Shown in pieces: positions 1 to 7,965 of a DNA stretch of 37,882 nt; the first letter of the stretch is position 1; each line of letters begins with the position of its first letter. Below the pieces are notes generated by a model that searched no databases, was not told where the DNA came from, and was given only the letters and a program-made list of their open reading frames with translations. The position numbers and the translations under genes were made by a program. This DNA comes from Holophagaceae bacterium (GTDB lineage Bacteria > Acidobacteriota > Holophagae > Holophagales > Holophagaceae), in contig JANXQX010000221.1 of assembly GCA_025353305.1 (NCBI GenBank), positions 1-37,882 of the forward strand. Direction: 5' to 3'.

Positions 1-11
1 GATAGCTCCTA

Positions 12-45
12 GTGACTGGAGTTCAGACGTGTGCTCTTCCGATCT
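12..45 (+). other. Illumina TruSeq adapter sequence (artefact)
   Basis: These 34 bases match the Illumina TruSeq read-2 adapter/primer from GTGACTGGAG through to CTCTTCCGATCT. Reverse translation across it gives the RKSTRLNSSH peptide seen in many contaminated database proteins. It is not genomic. The 11 bases before it are probably index or junk. It marks the true contig start at about base 46, and any gene model reading through it is spurious. Confidence 0.97.
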
Positions 46-107
<62 letters not shown>

Positions 108-144
108 AAAGGGGCATAATGGAGCTCCATTTCTGGAGGCTGCC

Positions 145-822
145 ATGGCCAAGGTTATGAATGTCGCGGTATTGCTGGCGGGTTGCGGGTACCTGGATGG
201 CGCTGAGATCCGTGAATCGGTGCTCACTCTGCTGGCCCTCGATCAGCACGGTGCAAAGGCCCAGTGTTTCGCGCTCGATCTGGACCAGCATCATGTCGTG
301 AATCACCTTACGGGCCAACCGGTGGAAGGCCAGCATCGCAATATCCTGGAAGAGGCTGCCCGCATTGCCCGCGGCGCGATACTGCCCTTGTCCGAGGCAG
401 ATCCCACGGCCTTTGACGCGCTCATCATGCCTGGTGGATTCGGTGTCGCGAAGAACCTCTGCGGTTTTGCCTTCAATGGCATCGGGGCCGATGTGCAGCC
501 CGAAGTGCTCCGGTTCGTAATGGCTTTCTTCGATGCGAAAAAACCCGTCGGAGCCATCTGCATCGCTCCGGCCCTGGTCGCTCTCATCTTGAAAAAAAGC
601 GGTCGAAGCGCAGCGCTCACCATCGGGAACGACAAGGGGACCACGGCGGCGCTCAAAGCGCTCGGGGCTAATCCCCAGGACCGAGAAACGGCCCGTGAAA
701 TTGTCGTGGACGAAGCCTTGAATCTCGTCACCACGCCGGCCTACATGTTTGATGACGCGCGGCTATCGGATGTGTTCGTGGGCATCGAACGCGCAGTCGC
801 GGAAGTGATTAAACGTGCCTGA
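145..822 (+). CDS. elbB: ElbB-type glyoxalase, DJ-1/PfpI superfamily
   Basis: The 225-residue product matches ElbB (isoprenoid biosynthesis protein with amidotransferase-like fold; the E. coli protein has weak glyoxalase III activity). Visible motifs are the N-terminal LLAGCGYLDGAE segment, the MPGGFG turn, and the nucleophile-elbow region around GAICIAPAL with its Cys. The length fits the family (about 217). The start at 145 is chosen because GGAGG lies 5 bases upstream and because longer frames run into the adapter and heptamer repeat. It converges with the histidine kinase gene, the stops being 3 bp apart, with no terminator visible. Role in the cell is cytosolic and not firmly known; the family name derives from genetic links to isoprenoid and quinone metabolism. 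Confidence 0.9.
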   Translation: MAKVMNVAVLLAGCGYLDGAEIRESVLTLLALDQHGAKAQCFALDLDQHHVVNHLTGQPVEGQHRNILEEAARIARGAILPLSEADPTAFDALIMPGGFGVAKNLCGFAFNGIGADVQPEVLRFVMAFFDAKKPVGAICIAPALVALILKKSGRSAALTIGNDKGTTAALKALGANPQDRETAREIVVDEALNLVTTPAYMFDDARLSDVFVGIERAVAEVIKRA

Positions 823-825
823 ATT

Positions 826-2904
826 TCAATTTTCAGCACCAATCCTGAGTAGGATCTTTTCAAGCTCGAACACCAGGTCTTTGTACTGGTAGGGTTTCTT
901 CAGAAAACCCGCAGGCCCGGCTCCGAGGAAGGGCTGCAGCGCTTCTTGCCGATTGTAGCCGCTGGAGAGGATGACCTTGGCGGCAGGATTCATTGCCCGG
1001 ATGGCGTAGAAGGCCTCCATGCCGTCCATGCGCGGCATGGTCAGATCCAGGAGAATGAAGAGGATGTCCTTCCCGTGGGTTTTGTACAATTCAACGGCTT
1101 CGATTCCATCGGCGGCATCCAATACCTTGAACCCCAGCGACTCGAGCATGGCGCCGGCCGTGGCACGAATGGTGGATTCATCATCCACGAGGAGCACCCT
1201 GCCGTTCGGGAGGCTCGGGTGCAGGGGGGGGCTGGGCGGTTCCGGAGATTTTCCCGCCCCCTGGTGGGCCGGGAAGTAGATGCGGAAGGTCGAACCCCTT
1301 CCGATCTCTGAATAGATGTTGATGCCTGCGTGGTGGCTCCGCAGGATGCCAAGCAAGGCCGATAACCCAAGCCCGCGGCCAGTGACTTTGGTCGTGAAGA
1401 ATGGATCGAAGATCCTCGATATGATTTCCGGGCTCATGCCTTCGCCCGAATCTGAGACTTGAAAGATGACGTAGGGGCCTGGGTTCACATCCTGACCGGT
1501 CAGGTGGCTGGAGATGAAAAATTCATCCAGATTCACACTGCGGGCTGCGATGGTGATGGCGCCTTCTGCCTCGCCAATGGCTTCGGAAGCATTGATGACG
1601 AGGTTCATCACAATCTGCTGGATCTGGGTCGGGTCGCCCTCCAGGGCGGGCAGATCAGCGGGAATCTGGCTGTGCAGCACTACCTTCTTGGGAATGGATA
1701 CGGTCAGAAGATGGGTCATTTCCTCTATGACCTGGCCCAGATTCACCGCCTGGATGAGGAAGCGCCCCCTTCCGCTGTAAGTGAGCATCTGGCGGGTGAG
1801 ATCCGCAGCGCGCAGCACCGTGCTCTCGATATTGCCGAGGTAGGGCAGGATGGGCGAAGCCTTGGGGAGATTCATCTGCGCCAGATTCAAATTGCCGAGA
1901 ATGGCCGTGAGCAAATTGTTGAAATCGTGGGCGACGCCACCGGCCAATAGCCCCAGGCTCTCCAGTTTCTGGGTCTGCCGCAGGGCTGCTTCCGCACGGA
2001 CCTGATCGGTCACATCCCGCGCCACGGCGCAAAGCAGATCCTGATCAATCTCCTTCAAGTGGCTGGCGCTCGCTTCCACTGCACGGATCCGGCCGTCCTT
2101 GTGGCGATAGCCGCGGCGGCCGACGTTGAAATGCTGCTCGGCCACGACACGGGCCACATTCCGGTCCACGGATTCCCGGTCAGCCTCCACCAGATCATAA
2201 AGGGTAAGCGTTTCCAGATCCTCGTCGCCGTAACCAAGGCTCTTCCTGAAGGCGGCATTGGCTTCCACGATGCGTTTGGTGGTCACGTCGAAAAAAAAGA
2301 TCATTTCCCCGGCCTGTTCCACCACGGCGCGATAGCGGGCTTCGCTCTGGCGCAGAGCTTCGTCTCTTTGGTGGAGGCGCAGGACCACCGCGGCCAGGTT
2401 CGTGGTGTCCTCCAGGAGCGCCAGTTCGTTCGTTCCGAAGGGCCCCGGCCGGCGGTGGTATAGCGCGAAGGTTCCGAGCACCTCGCTATCGGGGCCGTGG
2501 ATTGGAAGTGAGACGCAGGCCGCCAGGCCATGGGGCAGGGCCAAGGCACGATAGTTTTCCCAGAGGGGGTCCGTGGCGATGTCCTCGACGAGGACCGTGC
2601 GGTTCTCGAAGGCCGCCGTGCCGCAACTGCCTGCCTTGGGACCGATGGGGGACCCGTCGATGGCCACAATGAATTCAGGCGGAAGGCCTGGGCCCGCGCC
2701 GTGATGAAGGGAGAGCCCATCCTTGCTGAGCACCAGCACCGAACAGATGGCCCCGGCGGCGAGGGATTCCACCAGACGGCAAAGATGATCCAGCAATTGT
2801 TCGGTGGGTCGGCCCTGGGCCAACTGTTCCAGCAGCCGGCGCTGACCCTCCATGAGTGCGGCTTGCCCTACGCCTTCCTTTGGGCCGAGTCCGGAACCTC
2901 CCAT
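826..2904 (-). CDS. Hybrid sensor histidine kinase (GAF-PAS-HisKA-HATPase-REC)
   Basis: A 692-residue cytoplasmic sensor kinase with no membrane segments. Order: GAF domain about 25-175, PAS about 190-300, HisKA with phospho-acceptor His326 in GGVAHDFNNLL, HATPase_c with N box (NLVINASEAI), G1 (DSGEGM) and G2 (GRGLGLS), and a C-terminal receiver from about 567 with the acidic pair VDDE, phospho-acceptor Asp620 in LLDLTMP and Lys in FLKKPY. The HDFNN type is typical of hybrid kinases where the receiver feeds back or passes phosphate on. The start is supported by AAAGG 5 bases upstream. It lies 33 bp downstream of the HEAT-like gene on the same strand. No cognate output regulator is adjacent, so the signal and target are unknown. 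Confidence 0.93.
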   Translation of the reverse strand: MGGSGLGPKEGVGQAALMEGQRRLLEQLAQGRPTEQLLDHLCRLVESLAAGAICSVLVLSKDGLSLHHGAGPGLPPEFIVAIDGSPIGPKAGSCGTAAFENRTVLVEDIATDPLWENYRALALPHGLAACVSLPIHGPDSEVLGTFALYHRRPGPFGTNELALLEDTTNLAAVVLRLHQRDEALRQSEARYRAVVEQAGEMIFFFDVTTKRIVEANAAFRKSLGYGDEDLETLTLYDLVEADRESVDRNVARVVAEQHFNVGRRGYRHKDGRIRAVEASASHLKEIDQDLLCAVARDVTDQVRAEAALRQTQKLESLGLLAGGVAHDFNNLLTAILGNLNLAQMNLPKASPILPYLGNIESTVLRAADLTRQMLTYSGRGRFLIQAVNLGQVIEEMTHLLTVSIPKKVVLHSQIPADLPALEGDPTQIQQIVMNLVINASEAIGEAEGAITIAARSVNLDEFFISSHLTGQDVNPGPYVIFQVSDSGEGMSPEIISRIFDPFFTTKVTGRGLGLSALLGILRSHHAGINIYSEIGRGSTFRIYFPAHQGAGKSPEPPSPPLHPSLPNGRVLLVDDESTIRATAGAMLESLGFKVLDAADGIEAVELYKTHGKDILFILLDLTMPRMDGMEAFYAIRAMNPAAKVILSSGYNRQEALQPFLGAGPAGFLKKPYQYKDLVFELEKILLRIGAEN

Positions 2905-2936
2905 GGCTGCCTTTCAGTGCACGAAGCGATGGCTGG

Positions 2937-2942
2937 ATTATA
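2937..2942 (-). promoter_or_regulatory. Perfect -10 hexamer upstream of the histidine kinase
   Basis: TATAAT on the minus strand lies 33 bases before the kinase ATG and overlaps the TAA stop of the upstream gene. No good -35 hexamer is visible 16-18 bases upstream, so this is a weak promoter call from the -10 alone. Confidence 0.3.
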
Positions 2943-3648
2943 GGCTGAATTCTTCCAGGGGAGGGCCCGCGTGGGCGCGAACCATGCGCCGCAGGGCTGG
3001 GTTGCGCAGTCCCGTGGATGCCAGGAGCCTGGCCTCGGGCGCCAGCACCTTGATCCAGAGGGCCGCATGACCGAGCACCACCTGGGACTCAGGCATGAAC
3101 AAGGTCTCGTCGAGCAGTTGGAGGATTCGCATGGCGATGGTTTCCTGTTCCCTCCAAAGGGAATGCTCCAGGGCGTCGAGTTGGGCTGATTGAAGGGGTG
3201 CATGGAAAAGCGCCAGGAGACCGCTTTCGTGAAGCCTCGGGTTTTGCAGGAAGGCCTGGAGAACCCGGGAATCCGGGACTTTCCATATCAGTCGCCATAA
3301 CTGTTTCGGCGCCAGGAGCGCCAGTGCCCGCCTTTCACCGAGGGTAAGACCGGGCCACAGGTTCTGCAGCCGCTCGGTGGCGAAATTCTGGGCCTGGGGA
3401 TGGGCCGAGGCATCCACGGCCACGGCCGCCAACGCCCTCCACGGTAATCGTGGCAGCAGGCGGGCGCGCAGATGGGCGGGGGCTTTGGGGTGTTGCGCGA
3501 TCCAGCGCAATAGCAGGGGACGCTTTTTCAAGTCCTCCAGTTCAGCGGCAGCCTCGAGCCAGCCTGCCGGCGGCGCGGGGTTGCGAAGCAGCCGCAGGAA
3601 TTTGGGCCATTCGATGGCGGGGGGAAGGGGCCAACTCACGAAATACAT
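2938..3648 (-). CDS. Hypothetical Leu/Ala-rich helical protein (HEAT-like)
   Basis: The 236-residue product has no family I can name. It is rich in Leu, Ala, Arg and Pro, with successive amphipathic helices and phrases such as LLRNP, NPRLHESGLL and GLRNPALRRM that look like degenerate HEAT or DUF2336-like helical repeats, so a protein-binding scaffold is possible. It has no signal peptide or membrane span. The ATG at 3648 is chosen because a longer frame would run through the divergent gene's start. Neither this start nor the neighbour has a Shine-Dalgarno, and the two starts are only 22 bp apart. It precedes the histidine kinase by 33 bp and could be co-transcribed with it. Confidence 0.6.
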   Translation of the reverse strand: MYFVSWPLPPAIEWPKFLRLLRNPAPPAGWLEAAAELEDLKKRPLLLRWIAQHPKAPAHLRARLLPRLPWRALAAVAVDASAHPQAQNFATERLQNLWPGLTLGERRALALLAPKQLWRLIWKVPDSRVLQAFLQNPRLHESGLLALFHAPLQSAQLDALEHSLWREQETIAMRILQLLDETLFMPESQVVLGHAALWIKVLAPEARLLASTGLRNPALRRMVRAHAGPPLEEFSL

Positions 3649-3670
3649 TCTGCGCTGGCACACTGTTCTC

Positions 3671-4303
3671 ATGGCAGCGGAGTTCAGCATTCTTGGTCGG
3701 GGGCGCGCAGGGCGGGCCTTGGCCATGGCGTGGGGTACCTCCGCCACGCTATTGCCCAGCGATGCCACCCCTGCTGGTTATGTGCTTCTAACAGTGCCCG
3801 ATGGTGCCATTCCGGCCCTGGCGGCACGCTTTGCAGGGCGCTGTGCCCACCTTTCGGGAAGTCTTCACCTTGAAGGTGTCCCCTGCGCCCACCCCCTTAC
3901 GAGCTTCGATGGTGAACCTGCCGACTGGCGGGGGACTCCGCTTGCTTTTACAGGGACCGTTCCTGAATTTCTGGTTCGGGCCTTCCAGCAACTGGGGTTC
4001 GAACCTTTCCAGTTGAAACCGGAACACAAGGCCCTGTACCACGCGGCAGCAGTGCTCACCTCGGCCCATTCCGCGGCGCTGTGGCTGGGGGCGGCATCGC
4101 TGCTTCGGGCGGCCGGCGTTGAACTTCCTGGCCGAGGCCTGATGCCCTTGGTGGAGGCGACACTGCGCAACATCGAGCGACGAGGCGACGCAGGCCGGAC
4201 GGGACCCTTCATCCGTGGGGATGAGGCGACCATCGCAAGGGATGCGGCGGCACTGCCTGAAGGTTGGCGAGAAATTTTCTTGAAACTAGGGCATCTTGGA
4301 TGA
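3671..4303 (+). CDS. Rossmann-like DUF2520 protein
   Basis: The 210-residue protein belongs to the Rossmann-like plus DUF2520 family, distant relatives of pyrroline-5-carboxylate and F420-dependent NADP reductases. The N-terminal strand is followed by the nucleotide-binding loop GRGRAGRALA (residues 9-18). Later landmarks are HLSGSL, HPLTSF and the DUF2520 helix with KALYHAAAVLTSAH. The substrate is unknown. Genes of this family often sit by pantothenate genes, but not here. The start has no Shine-Dalgarno; a weak CACACT hexamer lies 6 bases before the ATG. Its stop is 4 bases before the chosen start of the TetR gene, so the two are probably co-transcribed. Confidence 0.75.
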   Translation: MAAEFSILGRGRAGRALAMAWGTSATLLPSDATPAGYVLLTVPDGAIPALAARFAGRCAHLSGSLHLEGVPCAHPLTSFDGEPADWRGTPLAFTGTVPEFLVRAFQQLGFEPFQLKPEHKALYHAAAVLTSAHSAALWLGAASLLRAAGVELPGRGLMPLVEATLRNIERRGDAGRTGPFIRGDEATIARDAAALPEGWREIFLKLGHLG

Positions 4304-4307
4304 AGCC

Positions 4308-5024
4308 ATGAACGCAAACCTGAATGACGGAACCACGGATATGCAGCCGGTCTTCAGCCCGGAGGCGCTGGGTGTCGCCGCGCCCGGCGTACGCTTCCGG
4401 GATGCCCTCGATCGCCTGAGCGCCCAGGGCGAGTTGAAGGCCAAGCTGCTGCTGGTTGCCTTGGACCATTTCGCCAAGCGCGGGTTCGATGGCGTGCAGG
4501 TGCGCGAAGTGGCCGAAGAGGCGGGTGTATCAAAGCCGACCCTCTATTACCACTTCGGCAGCAAGGAAGGGCTTTTCCGCCAGCTCTGCCTGGTGGCCCA
4601 GGCGGTGATAGAGCGGCGCGTACAGAACCTAGTGAAGCCATTGCTGGAGACGGTTCCTGTCGGGGCCCCCGCCATCCGGGCATCGGCGCTGCAGTTGGCC
4701 AAGGGCTATGTCGACCTGCTTCAGGAAACGCCTGAATTCACTGGGTTCATCTTCCGGTCCATCGCCGTGCCGAGCCCCGATAGCGGATTCCGGGATCTCA
4801 TGCCTCTGGTGGAAAGGGCGCTGAGTCCCTTGGGGCTGTACATCCACACGATTTTTGGCGTGAACCTGGAGCAGGCCAGGAAGGAAGTCCTGATTTTCAC
4901 GGCGATTTTCGGCGCCCTCATTGAAGAGGGCCTGCGGCGCCCCGAATATGTCATCGATGAAAAAGAACTCGCCTGGGCAGTTGATCGTTGGCTGCGAGGT
5001 CTGGAACCTGTTTTGCAAGGCTGA
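4308..5024 (+). CDS. TetR/AcrR-family transcriptional regulator
   Basis: A 238-residue TetR-type repressor. The DNA-binding helix-turn-helix lies near residues 40-90: LLVALDHFAKRGFDGVQVREVAEEAGVS in two pieces, then the recognition helix with PTLYYHFGSKEGLF. The C-terminal two thirds is helical and should hold the ligand pocket and dimer face. The N-terminal arm of about 35 residues is longer than usual. An in-frame TTG at 4296 would add 4 residues and overlap the upstream stop; it has AGGG 5 bases before it, so the start is uncertain. The next gene, an M61 peptidase, is 52 bp downstream. Target and ligand cannot be told from sequence. Confidence 0.85.
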   Translation: MNANLNDGTTDMQPVFSPEALGVAAPGVRFRDALDRLSAQGELKAKLLLVALDHFAKRGFDGVQVREVAEEAGVSKPTLYYHFGSKEGLFRQLCLVAQAVIERRVQNLVKPLLETVPVGAPAIRASALQLAKGYVDLLQETPEFTGFIFRSIAVPSPDSGFRDLMPLVERALSPLGLYIHTIFGVNLEQARKEVLIFTAIFGALIEEGLRRPEYVIDEKELAWAVDRWLRGLEPVLQG

Positions 5025-5076
5025 CGCCTGAAGCCCAGGGAACGGCGCTGGCCTGATTGTGTGGATGAGGGTGTTG

Positions 5077-6912
5077 ATGGCCAAGGGACCCGCAGGGAAC
5101 AGTGAACCGATTCGCATAATGGCCCGTCCCATCAACCTGCCTCAGCATGAAGTGGAAGTGAACCTCGAACTGCCCGGAGAAGCGTTGGCAAAAGGGGCAG
5201 TGGTGGCGCTCCCGGCCTGGACTCCCGGCTCCTACCTGGTGCGGGATTACGCCCGGTTCGTTGACCGCGTGGTGGTCAGGGATTCCGAAGGGAAATGCCA
5301 CCGGGTCGAGAAATTGGACAAGCAGCGTTGGCAACTGCCACCGATGCAAGGAACTGCATTTCTGAGCTACCGCGTCTTCTGCAACGAATTGACGGTGCGC
5401 ACCAACCACGTGGACGCAGACCATGCGCAGCTGGTGGGCGCTGCCACATTTATGTACCTGGAGAATGAACAGCACCGGCCGGTGGAAGTCCGTTTCGAAG
5501 GATTTCCGGAAACATGGCAAGTGGCCTCGGGCCTGCGTCGCAAAGGTGGCGCCTATCGCGCCTCGGACTATGAGGAGTTGGTGGATTCCCCCTTTGAACT
5601 GGGTACGTTCCGGCTACATTCCTTTCACGCCTTGAATGCAGATTTCCAATTCGCCATCACGGGTGAACACAATGGCGATGAGGCTCGAATTGTGGAAGGC
5701 ACGAAAAAGATCGTCACCCAGGCCGGCCGTATCTTTGGCGGTTTTCCATTCGCGCACTACACCTTCCTGCTCACCTTCAGCCCCAAGGCAACCGGAGGAT
5801 TGGAACACAAGGACTCCACTTCGCTGCTGAGCGATCCCTTCCGCTTCAACAAGGCGGAGGGTTACGAGGGGCTCTTCGGTCTCATCAGCCACGAGTTCTT
5901 CCATGCCTGGAACGTCAAACGGTTGCACGATCCCGCGCTCGGGCCCTTCGATTACAGCCGTGAGAATTACACGAAGCTGTTGTGGTTCCACGAAGGCATC
6001 ACCGACTACATGGACAACCTGATCGCCATGAAGGCGGGCGTGGTTTCCTGGCCCACCGTGGCCAAGGAGTGGGCCGTTCGCTGGGCTGAAAACGGTGCGC
6101 GGCCGGGACGCCTGGAGCAAAGCCTGGAAGAGGCCAGTTTCGATGCCTGGATCCGTTTCTACAAGCCATCCGATTTCACGCCCAACAGCACCGTGAATTA
6201 TTACGAAGCCGGCGCCCTGGCTGGCTTGATGATGGACGCGCAGATCCGCATGGGGTCCAAAGGTTCAAAGGGCATGGAGGATCTTTTCGCCCTGCTTTGG
6301 CTAAGGCATGGGGAAAAAGGCCTGACGGATGCTGAAATCCGGAAGGCCTACCAGGAACTTTCGGGCCTTGATCCGAAACTTTTCTGGGATGCCCACATCT
6401 GCCACAGCGGGCCTTTGGATTCTTCAGCCATTGAAGCGGCTTACGGCCTGAAGTTTGAAGCAAGAGCACCATGGGAATCGCTGCCTCCGGAGGCGTTGGA
6501 GGACAAGACGCTCTCACGCTTCGCCAAAGGTTACGTGGGGCTTGAATTCGGAACCGCGCCGGATGCGCCCACGATCAAGAACGTGATTCCAGGCTCGCCG
6601 GCCTTTGAATCGGGTCTCAGCTACGGACAGGAAATCCTGGCGGTGAACGGCTGGCGGACAACGCTGGGAACCGAGGTTCAGCAGCGCATCGCGGACGTGC
6701 CGTTGAATGAGAAAGCCGAGTTCACGGTGGTGGACCGCGGCCGGGTGAAAACCATTCCTGTGCCGGTGATCGAACAACCCCTGCGCACCTACCGCATTCT
6801 TCCAGACCCCATGGCCACGGACGATCAGAAAGCTGTGTTCAAAAAGTGGACCGGCCTTCCCTTTCCGACGCACGCATCATCCACTCAGAAATCAAGAAGC
6901 GGCAAACGTTGA
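5077..6912 (+). CDS. M61-family glycyl aminopeptidase-like metalloprotease with PDZ domain
   Basis: The 611-residue product is an M61 peptidase. The N-terminal beta domain carries the PAWTPGSYLVRDYARF signature. The gluzincin core has the zinc site HEFFH at residues 272-276 and the third ligand Glu306 in WFHEGITD, with GLEHKDST just before it, as in the family. A PDZ domain follows near residues 495-575 (IPGSPAFESGL, GQEILAVNG). No signal peptide is evident, so a cytosolic or atypically exported enzyme is possible. The start at 5077 has GAGGG 5 bases upstream and is preferred over an ATG 18 bases earlier. The stop overlaps the proposed TTG start of the glycosyltransferase. Confidence 0.92.
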   Translation: MAKGPAGNSEPIRIMARPINLPQHEVEVNLELPGEALAKGAVVALPAWTPGSYLVRDYARFVDRVVVRDSEGKCHRVEKLDKQRWQLPPMQGTAFLSYRVFCNELTVRTNHVDADHAQLVGAATFMYLENEQHRPVEVRFEGFPETWQVASGLRRKGGAYRASDYEELVDSPFELGTFRLHSFHALNADFQFAITGEHNGDEARIVEGTKKIVTQAGRIFGGFPFAHYTFLLTFSPKATGGLEHKDSTSLLSDPFRFNKAEGYEGLFGLISHEFFHAWNVKRLHDPALGPFDYSRENYTKLLWFHEGITDYMDNLIAMKAGVVSWPTVAKEWAVRWAENGARPGRLEQSLEEASFDAWIRFYKPSDFTPNSTVNYYEAGALAGLMMDAQIRMGSKGSKGMEDLFALLWLRHGEKGLTDAEIRKAYQELSGLDPKLFWDAHICHSGPLDSSAIEAAYGLKFEARAPWESLPPEALEDKTLSRFAKGYVGLEFGTAPDAPTIKNVIPGSPAFESGLSYGQEILAVNGWRTTLGTEVQQRIADVPLNEKAEFTVVDRGRVKTIPVPVIEQPLRTYRILPDPMATDDQKAVFKKWTGLPFPTHASSTQKSRSGKR

Positions 6913-7613
6913 GCGCCACACCGCGCATTGTCCCGGAAAGCAGTCCTCGCATCGGGGCCATCATCGCCGCCCACGATGAGGCCTGGCATATCGGGGGAGT
7001 GGTCTCGGGGCTCCTGCCTTTTGGCCTGCAACGGATCCTGGTGGTGGATGATGCCTCGCAGGATGACACCGCCGCAATCGCTGAAGCGGCGGGCGCCGAG
7101 GTGTTGCGGCTTCCGGCCGGAAAAGGCGGTGGCAAGGGCCAGGTGCTTCGCGCAGGCATCGCGCATCTGCGTGGAGGTGATTTCGATTACTACCTTTTCA
7201 TTGATGGCGATGGTCAGCATGACCCTGCTGATCTTTCAGGATTTCTTGACCATCTTGCCATTCATCCCGAGGCAGATTTCCTGATCGGCAGCCGTTTCCA
7301 GGATCGTGGCAGGATCCCAGGAAAAAGATGGAAGACAAACGCGCTGGGCTCCTGGACCCTGGGGCGGATCGCCGGTGTGAAATGGGAAGACAGCCAGAGT
7401 GGATTCCGGATGATCCGCAAGAAGGTTTTGGACCGCCTGGATCTTCGCAGCACGGGCTTCGCCATCGAAATGGAGATCGCCATGAAAGCGGCCGATTGGA
7501 AACTGCATTGGGCCCACATTCCCATCCACGCGATCTATCACGATGATGGTGGCAGCCATTTCCGTGGCGTCATGGACACGTGGTTGATCGCCTGGTTCTC
7601 ACTCCAGTGTTGA
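6909..7613 (+). CDS. GT2 glycosyltransferase, dolichol-phosphate-mannose-synthase-like
   Basis: A GT-A fold family 2 glycosyltransferase of about 234 residues. Motifs are the N-terminal IAAHDEAWHI, nucleotide contact VVDDASQDDT, the metal-binding DGDGQHDP, and later GSRFQDRG and EDSQSGFRMIRK, as in DPM1-like enzymes acting on polyprenyl-phosphate. It lacks C-terminal membrane helices, so it would be a peripheral membrane enzyme. Start choice is open: TTG at 6909 gives a 4-bp overlap with the peptidase stop, and GTG at 6846 would add 21 residues but overlap by 67 bp. The end is followed by a 350-bp non-coding gap. Confidence 0.85.
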   Translation: MSATPRIVPESSPRIGAIIAAHDEAWHIGGVVSGLLPFGLQRILVVDDASQDDTAAIAEAAGAEVLRLPAGKGGGKGQVLRAGIAHLRGGDFDYYLFIDGDGQHDPADLSGFLDHLAIHPEADFLIGSRFQDRGRIPGKRWKTNALGSWTLGRIAGVKWEDSQSGFRMIRKKVLDRLDLRSTGFAIEMEIAMKAADWKLHWAHIPIHAIYHDDGGSHFRGVMDTWLIAWFSLQC

Positions 7614-7687
7614 TGAGGGTCTGTCAACACGAAAGAAAATGAAATCTGCGGAAAACTTCAAAGACCGCTTGATCCGGAATGACATTT

Positions 7688-7716
7688 TTAAGCGATTACA
7701 TAATTACTAATATAAT
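7688..7716 (+). promoter_or_regulatory. Sigma-70-like promoter in convergent gap
   Basis: A perfect -10 TATAAT at 7711-7716 is preceded by TTAAGC at 7688-7693 with 17-bp spacing, in a locally AT-rich stretch unlike the surroundings. It points rightward, where no sense gene begins before the convergent TPR gene. Confidence 0.5.
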
Positions 7717-7722
7717 TGGCCT

Positions 7723-7894
7723 TGAGTCAATGATGACGAATCTGGGCAAGGAACAGAAGTTTATGGAAGATCGGGCTTTAGGGTTCCGGGAGGGGGTCAA
7801 TCCGCAGTGTTTTCCACAGAACATGCGGAAAGGCTGCCAAAGGCCTTTAAATCCGCGTAAAGCCGCACCCATTGCCCGTTTCAGGGCCTTTTTG
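7723..7894 (+). ncRNA. Candidate small RNA between convergent genes
   Basis: From the expected start after the promoter to a terminator-like hairpin is about 170 nt with no convincing reading frame. Local structure includes GCGGA/TCCGC closing an AAAGGC/GCCTTT hairpin near 7826-7857, and a long-range pairing of GGGCAA (near 7746) with TTGCCC (near 7873). Size is compatible with a 6S-type RNA, but I see no decisive 6S features. If transcription passed the terminator it would become antisense to the TPR gene. The rest of the 7614-7965 gap holds nothing I recognise. Confidence 0.3.
7874..7894 (+). terminator. Rho-independent-like terminator
   Basis: GCCC and GGGC arms with a 6-base loop are followed by CTTTTTG. 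The stem is short, so this is a moderate call. It would end the candidate small RNA or the upstream glycosyltransferase transcript. Confidence 0.4.
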
Positions 7895-7965
7895 CTGGGC
7901 GAATGGATCTGGCGTCAAGCGAAAAGCGTTACAACAGCAAATGGCCCTCCGCCGGCGGCACGAAC

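Noticed and set aside
826..2904. Histidine kinase as a phytochrome-like photoreceptor
   Set aside because: The GAF domain lacks the usual chromophore-binding Cys context and no PHY domain is present.
7810..7818. DnaA-box-like TTTTCCACA
   Set aside because: Single imperfect copy, no cluster, no dnaA/dnaN nearby; not an origin.
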